Source of the DNA: Candidatus Nitrosopolaris wilkensis
Lineage (GTDB): Archaea > Thermoproteota > Nitrososphaeria > Nitrososphaerales > Nitrososphaeraceae
Reading direction: 5' to 3'
Assembly: GCA_003176995.1 (NCBI GenBank)
Contig: QHBN01000042.1
Span: 1-64,000 of the forward strand
DNA length: 64,000 bases
Positions 41,989 to 51,725 of this stretch are shown here, piece by piece (the first letter of the stretch is position 1; the number at the start of each line of letters is the position of its first letter). The translations under genes and the position numbers were made by a program. The notes under the pieces are model-generated. The model was not told the DNA's origin. It saw only the letters and a list, made by a program, of their open reading frames with translations, and did no database searches.

Positions 41989-42052
41989 ACCATGTATTTG
42001 TATACACACCTTTTTAGCCATGTATCACGAGTTATAAGGTTAGATTAACGAA

Positions 42053-42199
42053 TTGGCAATAAGATATAGATGCGTTAGCTGCAACATCGTGCTGAGCGGT
42101 GAAGGAGCTTCCAGACATTACCTTGCTAACCCAACTCATAAACTCGAGAAACTTCCCCCACCACTAAAGCCTGTAAAAAATACGGACGTAACTCGATAG
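42053..42199 (+). CDS. Small C2H2-like zinc-binding protein (48 aa; not in ORF track)
   Basis: TTG start; MAIRYRCVSCNIVLSGEGASRHYLANPTHKLEKLPPPLKPVKNTDVTR*; CxxC...H...H. Confidence 0.6.
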   Translation: MAIRYRCVSCNIVLSGEGASRHYLANPTHKLEKLPPPLKPVKNTDVTR

Positions 42200-42205
42200 T
42201 TTGGT

Positions 42206-42508
42206 TTATTCTCTTATACTCTCCAGGGTCGAGACTACTTGCCAAAGCATAGTCCTAATGTGTGATTGCATTTGGGGATTTTGGGTAACAGTGTCTAACG
42301 TGCTAATGGCATTTGCAGCTCGGACAGACACGGTTCCACTCTTTTCATCTTTTAACGCAAAGTATACCTCTTTTATCATATTCCGGATGTTCCTCTGAAT
42401 ATTGATATTCTTGGATATGGTATCTAATGTGGCTATTGCATTTGACAAACGCTCCTCGTTTTCTTTCCGTTTTAATTCTTTCTTTGTTGTCGTAATATCT
42501 CTATACAC
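42206..42508 (-). CDS. UPF0147 family protein
   Basis: NAIATLDTISKNINIQRNIRNMIKEVYFALKDEKSGTVSVRAANAISTLDTVTQNPQMQSHIRTMLW. Confidence 0.85.
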   Translation of the reverse strand: MYRDITTTKKELKRKENEERLSNAIATLDTISKNINIQRNIRNMIKEVYFALKDEKSGTVSVRAANAISTLDTVTQNPQMQSHIRTMLWQVVSTLESIRE

Positions 42509-43030
42509 CCTTTAACCAAAGACTGTTTTCTAGTTTATAACTCGTAGCTTTTGAATCTTTTTGTCGTTTGCTAGTCCTCATTTACTCCGGGTGAAGGACA
42601 CCCATTTACTCCGGGCAGCCATGAAGTGTTGCTTTAGCTGCGTTAATCATAATCCAACAAACTAGATTGAATCAAAGTTGTTCACAACTAGACAGAACGA
42701 ATCGAACATGGAGGATAAAAAGAAAATCATAAGTAGATAGATAAAGCATTTGAATGTGTCCAAGGGGCTTTTTTTGTAGCAAAACCAAAAAAATACCCAA
42801 ATTGAATTCGCATTTGTGATCATAATCTGGTTTTTGACGTATTTACATAAATCTATTTAGTCTAATATGTAAAGTTGACCGTGCACCCACATATCCAACA
42901 TCGGTCTACTCACCTCGTCCAATATATTACACTATTGTCATCCCTTTTCCTGCAGACTTTGACTAGGCTTTATTTTTTTAGAAATTAGATTCTTATAGCG
43001 CATAGTTGGTCCAGTATTATTACGAACGCA

Positions 43031-43216
43031 TTGGGCGAACAAGGGGATCTGATCCGTTGTAATATTTGTGAGATGAGAATAAATGTGGTTTCTATTGCAA
43101 AGCATACGCATGCCGCTTATCATGAATTGCGGAAATTGGATTTGGAAAAAGAGGTTAATAGGGTAAGGACGACTGATTGTTATGAAAACAATAGGTCGGT
43201 TGTTTCCATGTGGTAG
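43031..43216 (+). CDS. Small C2H2-like zinc finger protein
   Basis: LIRCNICEMRINVVSIAKHTHAAYHELRK; CxxC...H...H arrangement. Confidence 0.55.
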   Translation: MGEQGDLIRCNICEMRINVVSIAKHTHAAYHELRKLDLEKEVNRVRTTDCYENNRSVVSMW

Positions 43217-43269
43217 ACACTGATCCCTGTTTCACTCAGACAACCTTGTCAAGTGGACGCTGAGGTGAT

Positions 43270-44058
43270 TTATATCTGACCTATAAAATCAGAAATAAAT
43301 TTTACGGCCACAGCTATAAGTGATATTGAAAGTAGCTTTCGTAGTAGACTCTCTTTTACTCTATCTGAGATTTTTGCACCGATCTGTCCTCCCACAAACG
43401 CGCCTGCGGACAAAGATGCAGCATGAAAATAATCAGGATGTCCTAGAACCGCGTGGGTAACTGTGCCAACGAAGGAGGTTATCAAGAGTGCAATCTGTGA
43501 AGTTGGACTCGCGGTGGTTAACCTCATGCCCAAGACAAGAACTAGGAGCGGAACAAAGATTATCCCTCCTCCTACTCCAAAGAGGCTAGAGATTACCCCT
43601 GCGCCCAATGCTCCAGAATAGAACAACGGACGGAGGAGGATCGACTTCCTATTATTCCCAGTTGGTCCATTTTGTCTTTCTTTTGTGAAGGAACTATTGT
43701 AAGCAATATATATTCCTGCAAACATCAGAAGTATTCCAAAGTATATCTTGAAGGGCTCTATAGCTATAACGCTTGAAATAAATGCCCCAGATATGGCGCC
43801 CGGAATTGCTACAGCCGCCATTTTCAGCCCAACGTGATAATGTATTTTTTTTTGCTTGGCATAGCTTATTGTCGAAGATGCGCTGGTAAACGTTACTGCA
43901 AAAAGACTCGTGCTAGAAATCTGAGCAGGAGCAAATCCCATAAAGGTTAGAGCTGGCGTCATTATTAATCCGCCCCCTAGTCCGATCATGGATCCCAAGG
44001 TACCTGCCCCCAGGCCAACAATGATTAAAAGTGCAGACACAGCAAAGGGGTCAAGCAA
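43270..44058 (-). CDS. TauE/SafE family membrane transporter
   Basis: GLGAGTLGSMIGLGGGLIMTPAL and duplicated GVISSLFGVGGGIIFVPLL. Confidence 0.92.
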   Translation of the reverse strand: MLDPFAVSALLIIVGLGAGTLGSMIGLGGGLIMTPALTFMGFAPAQISSTSLFAVTFTSASSTISYAKQKKIHYHVGLKMAAVAIPGAISGAFISSVIAIEPFKIYFGILLMFAGIYIAYNSSFTKERQNGPTGNNRKSILLRPLFYSGALGAGVISSLFGVGGGIIFVPLLVLVLGMRLTTASPTSQIALLITSFVGTVTHAVLGHPDYFHAASLSAGAFVGGQIGAKISDRVKESLLRKLLSISLIAVAVKFISDFIGQI

Positions 44059-44590
44059 AGGTGGACACGTATCCTCTCTTCCTGTAGTTTTAATACGAAT
44101 AAATCATTTTCTATTTGTTTGGAAACCAAACCAATGCTATCATCTTTATTTAGTTCGTCATTTGTGACTAAGTTAACTAGTATTCGTCATATTGGGAGTT
44201 AATTATTATTAGCAGATTTTTTTCAAATGGTTAGCACAAAATAGGCACATCCTGAAATAAGTAACAACTATTTGAAATCAGAGGTGTTGATGGTACTTGC
44301 AGCAGCTCCAATAGCAGTAATTTATTCTTGAAGGATTCAATTGGTTCACCCAATTAAGCAGTGAACGAGCACTCCTTTCAGGTCAAATATTCCAGAACTA
44401 AGAAGGAATGGTTTTATTCTAACAAAAATCGTATATTTAGTCGGTAATCGTTACAGTTCTTAGTTCTCTATACTGATTTTCTCGAAGGAAACTTACTTCA
44501 AGTAACGAATTTTTCGTATCTGCACAACTTGCCGCTAAAAGATAATCGTCGAATTTAAACATATTAAACCCAATTTAACATCCACTTTGG

Positions 44591-45616
44591 ATGCGTTTAG
44601 TTGTAATTGGCTTCGGAGTCGTCGGTCAGAGTTTCGCAAAATTATTGATATCTCGTTCCGCCGATCTGTATAGGCTATACGGAGTTAACCCACGTATTGT
44701 GGCCTGCATCGACAGTTGTGGCTACGCGGTTTCCGCAACGGGACTTGATCTTCAGCGGTTACTTAACGCAAAGAAACTGTCAGGTACAGTCGGTGCATAC
44801 GATAAAGAAAATCGCAAGTTCGATCCCCTTCGCCTCATTGAGAAGGTGGATGCGGAAATGCTACTAGAATTAACCCCTACTAATCTCGATAACGGTGAAC
44901 CGGGTATTTCTAACATCATAGCAGCGATGAAATCAGGAAAACATGTCATCACGGTAAATAAAGGGCCTCTTGCCTTGGCATTTCCTTCACTATTGGAGCT
45001 TGCGAATTATAATAACATTAAGCTTCGTTTTAGTGGGACGGTAGGGGGTGGGACGCCAATATTAGAATTTGCAAAGCGATGTCTTAAAGGAGACAGCATA
45101 ATGTCTTTCCAAGGAATTCTCAATGGAACCACAAACTATATCCTTAGCAAGATGGAGGAGGGACTTACCTTTGAAGACGCCCTCAACGACGCCAAATACA
45201 AAGGGTATGCCGAGGCAGTCCCTTTCCTTGACGTTGATGGTTTCGACGCAGCTGCCAAACTTGTAATCATGGCGAATTGGATAATGGGAATGAAAGTTAC
45301 TATTAAAGATGTAAACAGACGTGGTATCAGCGGAGTCAGCCTAGCAGATGTTCGACGAGCTCATAAAAGGGGAAATGCGATAAAACTAATTGCAACATGT
45401 GACGATAAACAACTGGATGTGAAGCCGACCGAACTATCAAATGTGGATCCAATTTGCGTGAACGGAACCCTAAATGCGGTGACGTTTTCGTCTGAGCAAT
45501 CAGGTGAACATACTATAATTGGTCAAGGCGCAGGGGGCATTCCAACTGCAAGCGCGGTTCTTCGAGACCTAATAGACATTCGAAATACTATTTTTGAACA
45601 ACGAGAGAATTTGTGA
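44591..45616 (+). CDS. Homoserine dehydrogenase
   Basis: VIGFGVVGQSFAKLL, KHVITVNKGPLA, GGGTPILEFAKRCLKGDSIMSFQGILNGTTNYILSKM, PFLDVDGFDAAAKLVI. Confidence 0.93.
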   Translation: MRLVVIGFGVVGQSFAKLLISRSADLYRLYGVNPRIVACIDSCGYAVSATGLDLQRLLNAKKLSGTVGAYDKENRKFDPLRLIEKVDAEMLLELTPTNLDNGEPGISNIIAAMKSGKHVITVNKGPLALAFPSLLELANYNNIKLRFSGTVGGGTPILEFAKRCLKGDSIMSFQGILNGTTNYILSKMEEGLTFEDALNDAKYKGYAEAVPFLDVDGFDAAAKLVIMANWIMGMKVTIKDVNRRGISGVSLADVRRAHKRGNAIKLIATCDDKQLDVKPTELSNVDPICVNGTLNAVTFSSEQSGEHTIIGQGAGGIPTASAVLRDLIDIRNTIFEQRENL

Positions 45617-45847
45617 ACAGAAAAGAGAAAAAAACAGACTTTCAGCACCAGTGCGACTCTAATAAGACTAAATGAAGCCTACTGAACAATGAATTTGGAC
45701 TAAACTAATCAACTATCTTCTTGCTTGCTTATGTCTATCATGCAGATAATGATTCTAATGATAATGCTCTTCACCCATTCATGCATACAACAGAAAATTT
45801 TTGCTTTGTCAAAAGGGTTAATAGCCTGATAAGGTGTTTCTAAATAA

Positions 45848-46501
45848 GTGTATAGTGGGGAATTGGAAGTACAGGCCAAGCGGAAAGCATTGGCTGTTTT
45901 GCAAGATGAATTTAGTAGGATTTTAAATTCGGCAAGGGAATTGTCTGCTCTCACTACCTCACTTGTCAGGGGAGACGTTAAGGATATACAGGCATCATTG
46001 GAAAGGATGAGAACTGCCGAAGAAGAAGTAGAGAATCTCCGCCGCAAAATTACCCGAGAAGTTGCAGAAATCGGAAGCCTGATGGTTTACAGAGAGGACG
46101 TATTGAGAGCCGCTTATCTTATGGACGATATCGCAGGTTACATCAGCGGAGTATCGTTTAGACTTGCCAATATGAAGTTAACATCTCTAAAGAAAGGAAA
46201 GTTTGATGAAGATTTAGAGCAGCTAATTGGAATGGTCGTTGACGCGATTTTTAAATTGAACGAAATGGCTAGGGCACTCAGTATCAATCCAGGAAGTACG
46301 ATTGAGCTTGCACAAGATGTTGAAAAATTGGAACGAAAAGTTGATGCAAGGTACAGGGCCGTCATCATAAAGGCGCTCAGCGAAATCTCCGTTACTAAGG
46401 ATTTACTTCTCTTAAAAGATGCGATCGAAGGGATTGAAGGTATGGCTGATAAATGCCAAGAGACCTCTGATTCGCTTACTATATTGGCACTGAGTATGTA
46501 A
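45848..46501 (+). CDS. DUF47/PhoU-like family protein
   Basis: Helical protein with DxxxxxErmRtaEeevenLRR...REDVLRAAYLMDDIAGYI. Confidence 0.75.
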   Translation: MYSGELEVQAKRKALAVLQDEFSRILNSARELSALTTSLVRGDVKDIQASLERMRTAEEEVENLRRKITREVAEIGSLMVYREDVLRAAYLMDDIAGYISGVSFRLANMKLTSLKKGKFDEDLEQLIGMVVDAIFKLNEMARALSINPGSTIELAQDVEKLERKVDARYRAVIIKALSEISVTKDLLLLKDAIEGIEGMADKCQETSDSLTILALSM

Positions 46502-47052
46502 TGCATCCAATTAAAGGGATATTGGTAGAAAATAGAATAATTGTCTGGAATATAGAACACTCGCGTGCTTTATTTGGAAACGGATACTACGGTAAGCCGT
46601 TAGGAGTCCCAAAACCAAAAGGAATCCAATTTGATTCCCCACTAGTTTTGGATTTGATGGAGGGATGTTACTTGAGTCAAATAGGAAAACTCGAAATATC
46701 TAGTAATGGTGGCAGACGATTATCATCCAAAGATATCCGGGCTATATGCAAGAAGGAATATGCAAATTTTGAGATCAAGTACATGGTTTTTCAGAACCTA
46801 CGGGACAGGGGCTATATCGTATCACCGAGTCTTAAATTTGGCTGTGACTTTGCCGTTTACGAGCAGGGACCGGGGATTGACCATGCACCATATTTAGTGC
46901 AGGTCTTCAAGCCGACCGACCATATGACGGCAACAGGAATTGTGCTTTTTGGAAGGTTAGCCACAACTGTGAAAAAGCAGTTTATCCTAGCAATCCCGAG
47001 GACTAAGGACAGAAAGGTTGATTTTGTCGGCTTTGAATGGTGGCGAGCCTAG
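46501..47052 (+). CDS. endA: tRNA-intron endonuclease
   Basis: YMVFQNLRDRGYIVSPSLKFGCDFAVYEQGPGIDHAPYLVQVF; catalytic Y/H/K (FAVY, DHAPY, TVKKQFILA). Confidence 0.92.
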   Translation: MHPIKGILVENRIIVWNIEHSRALFGNGYYGKPLGVPKPKGIQFDSPLVLDLMEGCYLSQIGKLEISSNGGRRLSSKDIRAICKKEYANFEIKYMVFQNLRDRGYIVSPSLKFGCDFAVYEQGPGIDHAPYLVQVFKPTDHMTATGIVLFGRLATTVKKQFILAIPRTKDRKVDFVGFEWWRA

Positions 47053-47073
47053 TAAAATAGAGCAGGTGTAGGT

Positions 47074-47721
47074 TTATCGATTCAAGGACAACTGAGTTGC
47101 AGGGGTTTTGTTCGACCAACGGGCTTTTTGCTGGGGCAGGTCAAACTTTACCAAGTTTTCTCCGGAGATTGTGAGACGAGTGGCAAATTTATCATAGCCT
47201 GGTTCGAGCCAGCCCTTATATCTGATAGAGTTTTTGACGATATCAAATACGCTTGGCTTTTTCTCATCGACTTCTTCGTAACAGGATAAAAGTTCACCAT
47301 ACCTGATTTCTGTTTTCTTGTTAAAATGGGATAAATAATAGGCAAACACGGCGGCCTTTTCATAGTGATTGGACGGTTTTTTTTGTGCATAAAACTCCCT
47401 CAATCCAATCTTGTCTTCATTTGCTTTTAGATGTACAGGAATTGGTGGAATGGTTAGAGACTGTTTTGAGGAGCTATGCCTCGTATTGTTCGTTTGCATT
47501 GCCGATAACTTTGTCTCTGTATGGAGAGGTAGAGATTTTTTATAAATTGCTTCCTGTTTGGAAAGGCCTTGTTCGACTCCCATGCCCATGGCCTCTCTAA
47601 TTGCAGAATTGAAGAGTTCTTCAAACTTTTCTAAATGCTTGTCAACAAATGTAACAGTACCTTCTAATTCTACGATACCTTCCTTCGCATTAATTTTAAA
47701 TTTTGCCTCTGGAACACTCAA
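47074..47721 (-). CDS. Conserved hypothetical protein
   Basis: MSVPEAKFKINAKEGIVELEGTVTFVDKHLEKFEELFNSAIREAM; 215-aa ORF. Confidence 0.7.
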   Translation of the reverse strand: MSVPEAKFKINAKEGIVELEGTVTFVDKHLEKFEELFNSAIREAMGMGVEQGLSKQEAIYKKSLPLHTETKLSAMQTNNTRHSSSKQSLTIPPIPVHLKANEDKIGLREFYAQKKPSNHYEKAAVFAYYLSHFNKKTEIRYGELLSCYEEVDEKKPSVFDIVKNSIRYKGWLEPGYDKFATRLTISGENLVKFDLPQQKARWSNKTPATQLSLNR

Positions 47722-47890
47722 TGTTGGTACGAGTAGCTACCTTTTAATTAAGTTGTCGGTACAATACCGTAACCTTGACCTCATCGTACACGAGAGAAAC
47801 GAATCGATCATTTTAGTGCTCATCAGCCAGATCAGGACCAGACACGCATTCAGAGGTTAACTTTAATAGTCATGGGAAAGTGCTTAATCC

Positions 47891-49717
47891 GTGAAAGCGC
47901 AATCTTTTAGACCTTCTTTAAAATTTAACGGTAAAATAGTTGTAATCACTGGAAGCGGTACAGGAATAGGTCAGGCGATTGCTAAAAAATTTGCAGAAAA
48001 CGGCGCACACATCGTGATTATGGGACGAAGAAGAGAACCATTGGAGCTTACCTCTGCAATATTATCAGATACTGTAAAGGCTGCCGGTTCGACTGGCAAA
48101 GTACGATCTTTCCATGGGGTAGACGTGGCAGACGAGGTTGGGATTAACAATATGTTCAAAGTTATTAAAGAAGAATTTGGAACAGTCGATATTATCATAA
48201 ATAATGCGGGAGTGTCAGGTCCGGTGAAGGTATTTACTAGTGCCACTCATGCAGAATTCAAGGAGTGTGTAGCGATTCATCTTACGGGGGCTTTTTGGAC
48301 TTCGCTACAGGGAATTAAGTCAATGGAACGAGGTGGTAAGATAATTACGATTGCCACATTTTTCAGTGAAGAGAATCGCTATGAGCAAAGACCGTATCGA
48401 TTTAGAGCACCCTACACTTCTGCACAAGGATCGAAGAATAGATTGGCAGAGGCTCTGGCTTGGGAGCTGGTAGAAAAAGGCATAAAGTCGATTGCTACAA
48501 ATCCGGGTCCTGTCCACTCAGATCGAATTTATAAAACTGTCTACCCCAAGGCGGCAGCCGAGTTCCTAAGAATCGGTGGCTATCAAGGACTCACATCTAT
48601 AGAAATTGAAAGAGTTTTAACCATATTACTACAGCTACTCGGTCAACCTGAACCAATTATTTCGGAGGGCATAAGAGAAGCCGCCGACGAAATCTCGAAA
48701 TCCCGGAAGAGTAACAGTACTGACTCATTTTCAAGTGTTGCGAAAATAGAGGCAGTACTCTCTGGGTTACTTGCGAAGGTACAAGAAATCGCCGAAAAGA
48801 TACAATTCAATACTGCCAAGATGATAGTCGACGGTGAATTTCTGACTCAAGACGATGTTGCGAATATGGTATTGAATCTGTGTGACGATGTTATAAGCAA
48901 GTTAATTAACGGTAGGGTTGTTCCCAACGATCGCGTATTTTATCCAGTCAAACCTCTAGTTGGAACTTCGATCTTGGGAACAAATTTACTTCTTCCAAAA
49001 ATTAAGGACAAAGTTGTTGTCATTACAATAACGTCTTCATCGGAAAAGGATCTGGATCGTGCAAATAAAATCGCGGCAGCGTTGACTTCTAGCGATGTCA
49101 AACAAGTTGTAATACTTACCAAGAATCCCGCAGATTTGACACGATTCAGAGGTTTCCACAGTCACTCAGTCAATCTTTCAGAAGAAAAGAGCGTACGAAC
49201 GATTTTCGAAACGGTTAGATCGAAGTTTGGCAGTCTAGATGCGTTGATACATCTCACAGGAGACTACGATTATAATTTACCTTTTTCCTCTCTGGTAAGA
49301 GCACAATGGGATTCATTGGTTGACAATTTCATTAATATCCCCGGTTTGATCGTGAAGGAAGCGGTTAATATGATGGCACCTGAAGGAGCAGCGGATGAAC
49401 CGGTGAAATTCAGAGGCTCTAAAGGCGTGGTTGTAATCATCGGCCCTGATGCCCCTGTGGGTAAAAAGATTTCGGGAACAGTCAGAGCTCGGTCAGAAGT
49501 TTTTAGAGGTGCATTACGGCCATATACTGCCACCGTGAATCAAGAGCTTGCTGATGTCTTGGGTTCCGATATTCGACTCTATCTCCTACTGCCAGGAAAT
49601 ATAGAAGGAGGGCCGCCTGATACTGAAATGTTGAAAAACTCCTTAACTCATCTACTCTCGGTTTCATCTCTCAAAAGAAGTGAAGTAATATTTTACATAG
49701 ATGAATCGAAAAGTTAA
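47891..49717 (+). CDS. Two-domain SDR-family oxidoreductase (resembles N-terminal region of bacterial malonyl-CoA reductase)
   Basis: GKIVVITGSGTGIGQAIAKKFAENGAHIVIMGRR, DIIINNAGVSGPVKVF, second SDR-like half KVVVITITSSSEKDLDRANKIAAAL...FGSLDALIHLTG. Confidence 0.82.
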   Translation: MKAQSFRPSLKFNGKIVVITGSGTGIGQAIAKKFAENGAHIVIMGRRREPLELTSAILSDTVKAAGSTGKVRSFHGVDVADEVGINNMFKVIKEEFGTVDIIINNAGVSGPVKVFTSATHAEFKECVAIHLTGAFWTSLQGIKSMERGGKIITIATFFSEENRYEQRPYRFRAPYTSAQGSKNRLAEALAWELVEKGIKSIATNPGPVHSDRIYKTVYPKAAAEFLRIGGYQGLTSIEIERVLTILLQLLGQPEPIISEGIREAADEISKSRKSNSTDSFSSVAKIEAVLSGLLAKVQEIAEKIQFNTAKMIVDGEFLTQDDVANMVLNLCDDVISKLINGRVVPNDRVFYPVKPLVGTSILGTNLLLPKIKDKVVVITITSSSEKDLDRANKIAAALTSSDVKQVVILTKNPADLTRFRGFHSHSVNLSEEKSVRTIFETVRSKFGSLDALIHLTGDYDYNLPFSSLVRAQWDSLVDNFINIPGLIVKEAVNMMAPEGAADEPVKFRGSKGVVVIIGPDAPVGKKISGTVRARSEVFRGALRPYTATVNQELADVLGSDIRLYLLLPGNIEGGPPDTEMLKNSLTHLLSVSSLKRSEVIFYIDESKS

Positions 49718-50146
49718 ATTGTCATTATGATGGTACCCAGGCAGAGTCAGCATACTGCTGTCCTTGGAGAACAATTGCCTGTCTACTCTAAGAACTAATT
49801 AGCCCGCACAATAATATATTCCCGATAAGCCCTAGGATTGTGCTTTGCCTGCATAACCGTTTGATGGTTGGCTGAACATTAGTATTATATTTATATTTTG
49901 AAGTTGTTTCTCATGAGTATGTTCGATCCTGCCAAACTGTGGTTGAAGGATGGAATGGTTACGTAAGAGAAAACAGGAAAAGTGAAAATTTGCTGGCCAC
50001 ATGATAACCGAAGTGCTCCGTTTCATCATAAATTCACCAATAATTCTTGAACGGCTTGGAACGAAAAAGAAGTATGTGATTGAAAAAGTGACCGGGGAAT
50101 AAAAATACGAAAGCTACTCAGACTGCGTGTGAGGCAGTAAAGCAGT

Positions 50147-50446
50147 TTAACTTGTGACTTGCTCGCTAGTTGATTCTGGTGTCGATGTTGAGGCTGGAGA
50201 CGATGATGTGGTCGATGGTCCCCCATTCACAATTTCAGCAGTGGCGAACCTGTTTCCGACCTGCACCACTCGAATCTTGGCGTTCTGACCTACCTTACCG
50301 TTCTTCACAAAGATTACAAATCCCTGTATCCTTGCAATACCGTCTCCTTTCCTACTGATCTCCGTAATCTGTACGTCATAGTCTTTACCAGTTTCGACTG
50401 GTTTTGGACCAAAGTTATCGTTTCTTCTGAATCCTCCGTAACTCAT
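50147..50446 (-). CDS. TRAM domain-containing RNA-binding protein
   Basis: VETGKDYDVQITEISRKGDGIARIQGFVIFVKNGKVGQNAKIRVVQVGNRFATAEIV. Confidence 0.9.
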   Translation of the reverse strand: MSYGGFRRNDNFGPKPVETGKDYDVQITEISRKGDGIARIQGFVIFVKNGKVGQNAKIRVVQVGNRFATAEIVNGGPSTTSSSPASTSTPESTSEQVTS

Positions 50447-50516
50447 TCTTAATACCTTAACTCAAGTCAGATAATGAACCATATATAAACTGTCAAAAGC
50501 GCGATCCGGTGTGTGT

Positions 50517-51359
50517 TTACGTTCCAACTCTAATTCCGGGCTCGCATATTGACCGCAAGCATTCTATGGCTGAAAGTATTGCGAGAAAACTGGTCTTTGG
50601 ATTGTTCGGGCTCGGAACGTTTCGCACAGTTAAAGACATCTCTCCGAAAGCACCCGTCGCCTCAATTTGATGTTGATTTACAGTAATATTAGGATCAGCA
50701 ATAATTCTGACTTTCGTTTGTTGAATGCCAATTCCTGCAAGGCTGAGTACTGCCGCAACATTGATATTGGCAGGAAATTTGTTGACTGCGTCTGCTGCGG
50801 TCCCTTGAAAAACCAACGTCTTTTTTTTTATGGAATTCAATCTTGTAGGCTCGGAATTAAAAAAAGGAGCACCGGCTAGAGCTCTGGGATTTTTTGTTGT
50901 TGTGAGCGTCACTGAATCTAGCATTCCTTTTACACTCTTAATTGCATCTATGCCCGCGATCGCACCGGAGGGGACATAAATATGAGTTCCATTCGTGTAG
51001 ACCACACTCAACAATTGGGATAAGAAAAACTCGTCTGCTAATGCCCCAACGCTCATTATGAGCAGATCCTTCTTATTTTCCACAACATGTTTACTAAAAG
51101 TTTTTGCCGCTGCCTGAGTGGCAGCTTCAATAACGATGTCCGCATCTTTGAATTCAGAAGAAGAAGTCAATTCTGAAAAGTGTGAAAATATAGCTACATT
51201 ATCTTTACGTAATCGCAATTTCAGTTTCTGTGCCGCATGTTCGACGGTATCAAATAGCGCTAACAGCGTAGCGCTTCCTACTTTACCAGAATCTATGGCC
51301 ACCGCTAGTTCGCTTCCAATAGTTCCACAACCTATAAGGCAAACCTTCATCAGAAACAC
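50517..51359 (-). CDS. nadX: L-aspartate dehydrogenase
   Basis: MKVCLIGCGTIGSELAVAID, DIVIEAATQAAAK, PSGAIAGIDAIKSVKGMLDSVTLTTTKNP; near nadA and nadC. Confidence 0.88.
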   Translation of the reverse strand: MFLMKVCLIGCGTIGSELAVAIDSGKVGSATLLALFDTVEHAAQKLKLRLRKDNVAIFSHFSELTSSSEFKDADIVIEAATQAAAKTFSKHVVENKKDLLIMSVGALADEFFLSQLLSVVYTNGTHIYVPSGAIAGIDAIKSVKGMLDSVTLTTTKNPRALAGAPFFNSEPTRLNSIKKKTLVFQGTAADAVNKFPANINVAAVLSLAGIGIQQTKVRIIADPNITVNQHQIEATGAFGEMSLTVRNVPSPNNPKTSFLAILSAIECLRSICEPGIRVGT

Positions 51360-51417
51360 TGGTTTTTTACGTCGATAGAATCGTAATGCCTGTCATTGCT
51401 TCAGGCTTGTTAATTTT

Positions 51418-51597
51418 CTAACGTCTTCCGCCTCGCTCTGGCTTCTTCTGCCCTGGTGGTCGCCTTTTCTCAAAGCGTTTAATAAAGTTATTCTTATTAC
51501 GCAACTTTGAGACAGGGCTAAGTCTTACCTTCCCTTGAATTTTTGGAGTCTGCCCCCTTACCTTCCCAGCCTTCGTCAGAGATCCATGCGTTGGCAT
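51418..51597 (-). CDS. rps30e: 30S ribosomal protein S30e (59 aa; not in ORF track)
   Basis: [59 protein letters not shown]. Confidence 0.85.
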   Translation of the reverse strand: MPTHGSLTKAGKVRGQTPKIQGKVRLSPVSKLRNKNNFIKRFEKRRPPGQKKPERGGRR

Positions 51598-51725
51598 TGC
51601 TGGCCACTATTGAAACTACATCTAATATATACATATGCACTTTCATGTCAACACAGCTATAGTGGCAAGTATTGCCTACGACATGAACCAGTGGGGCAAT
51701 CCTATCCTCGATTATACTCATTTAA

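Noticed and set aside
46501-47052. Link between the nearby EndA splicing endonuclease and a possible 22-nt intron in carB
   Set aside because: I could not fold a canonical bulge-helix-bulge at the carB site, and gene proximity (16 kb) is not evidence.
48940-49533. Minus-strand ORFs within the SDR gene
   Set aside because: Antisense shadow ORFs; the plus-strand protein has clear family motifs.
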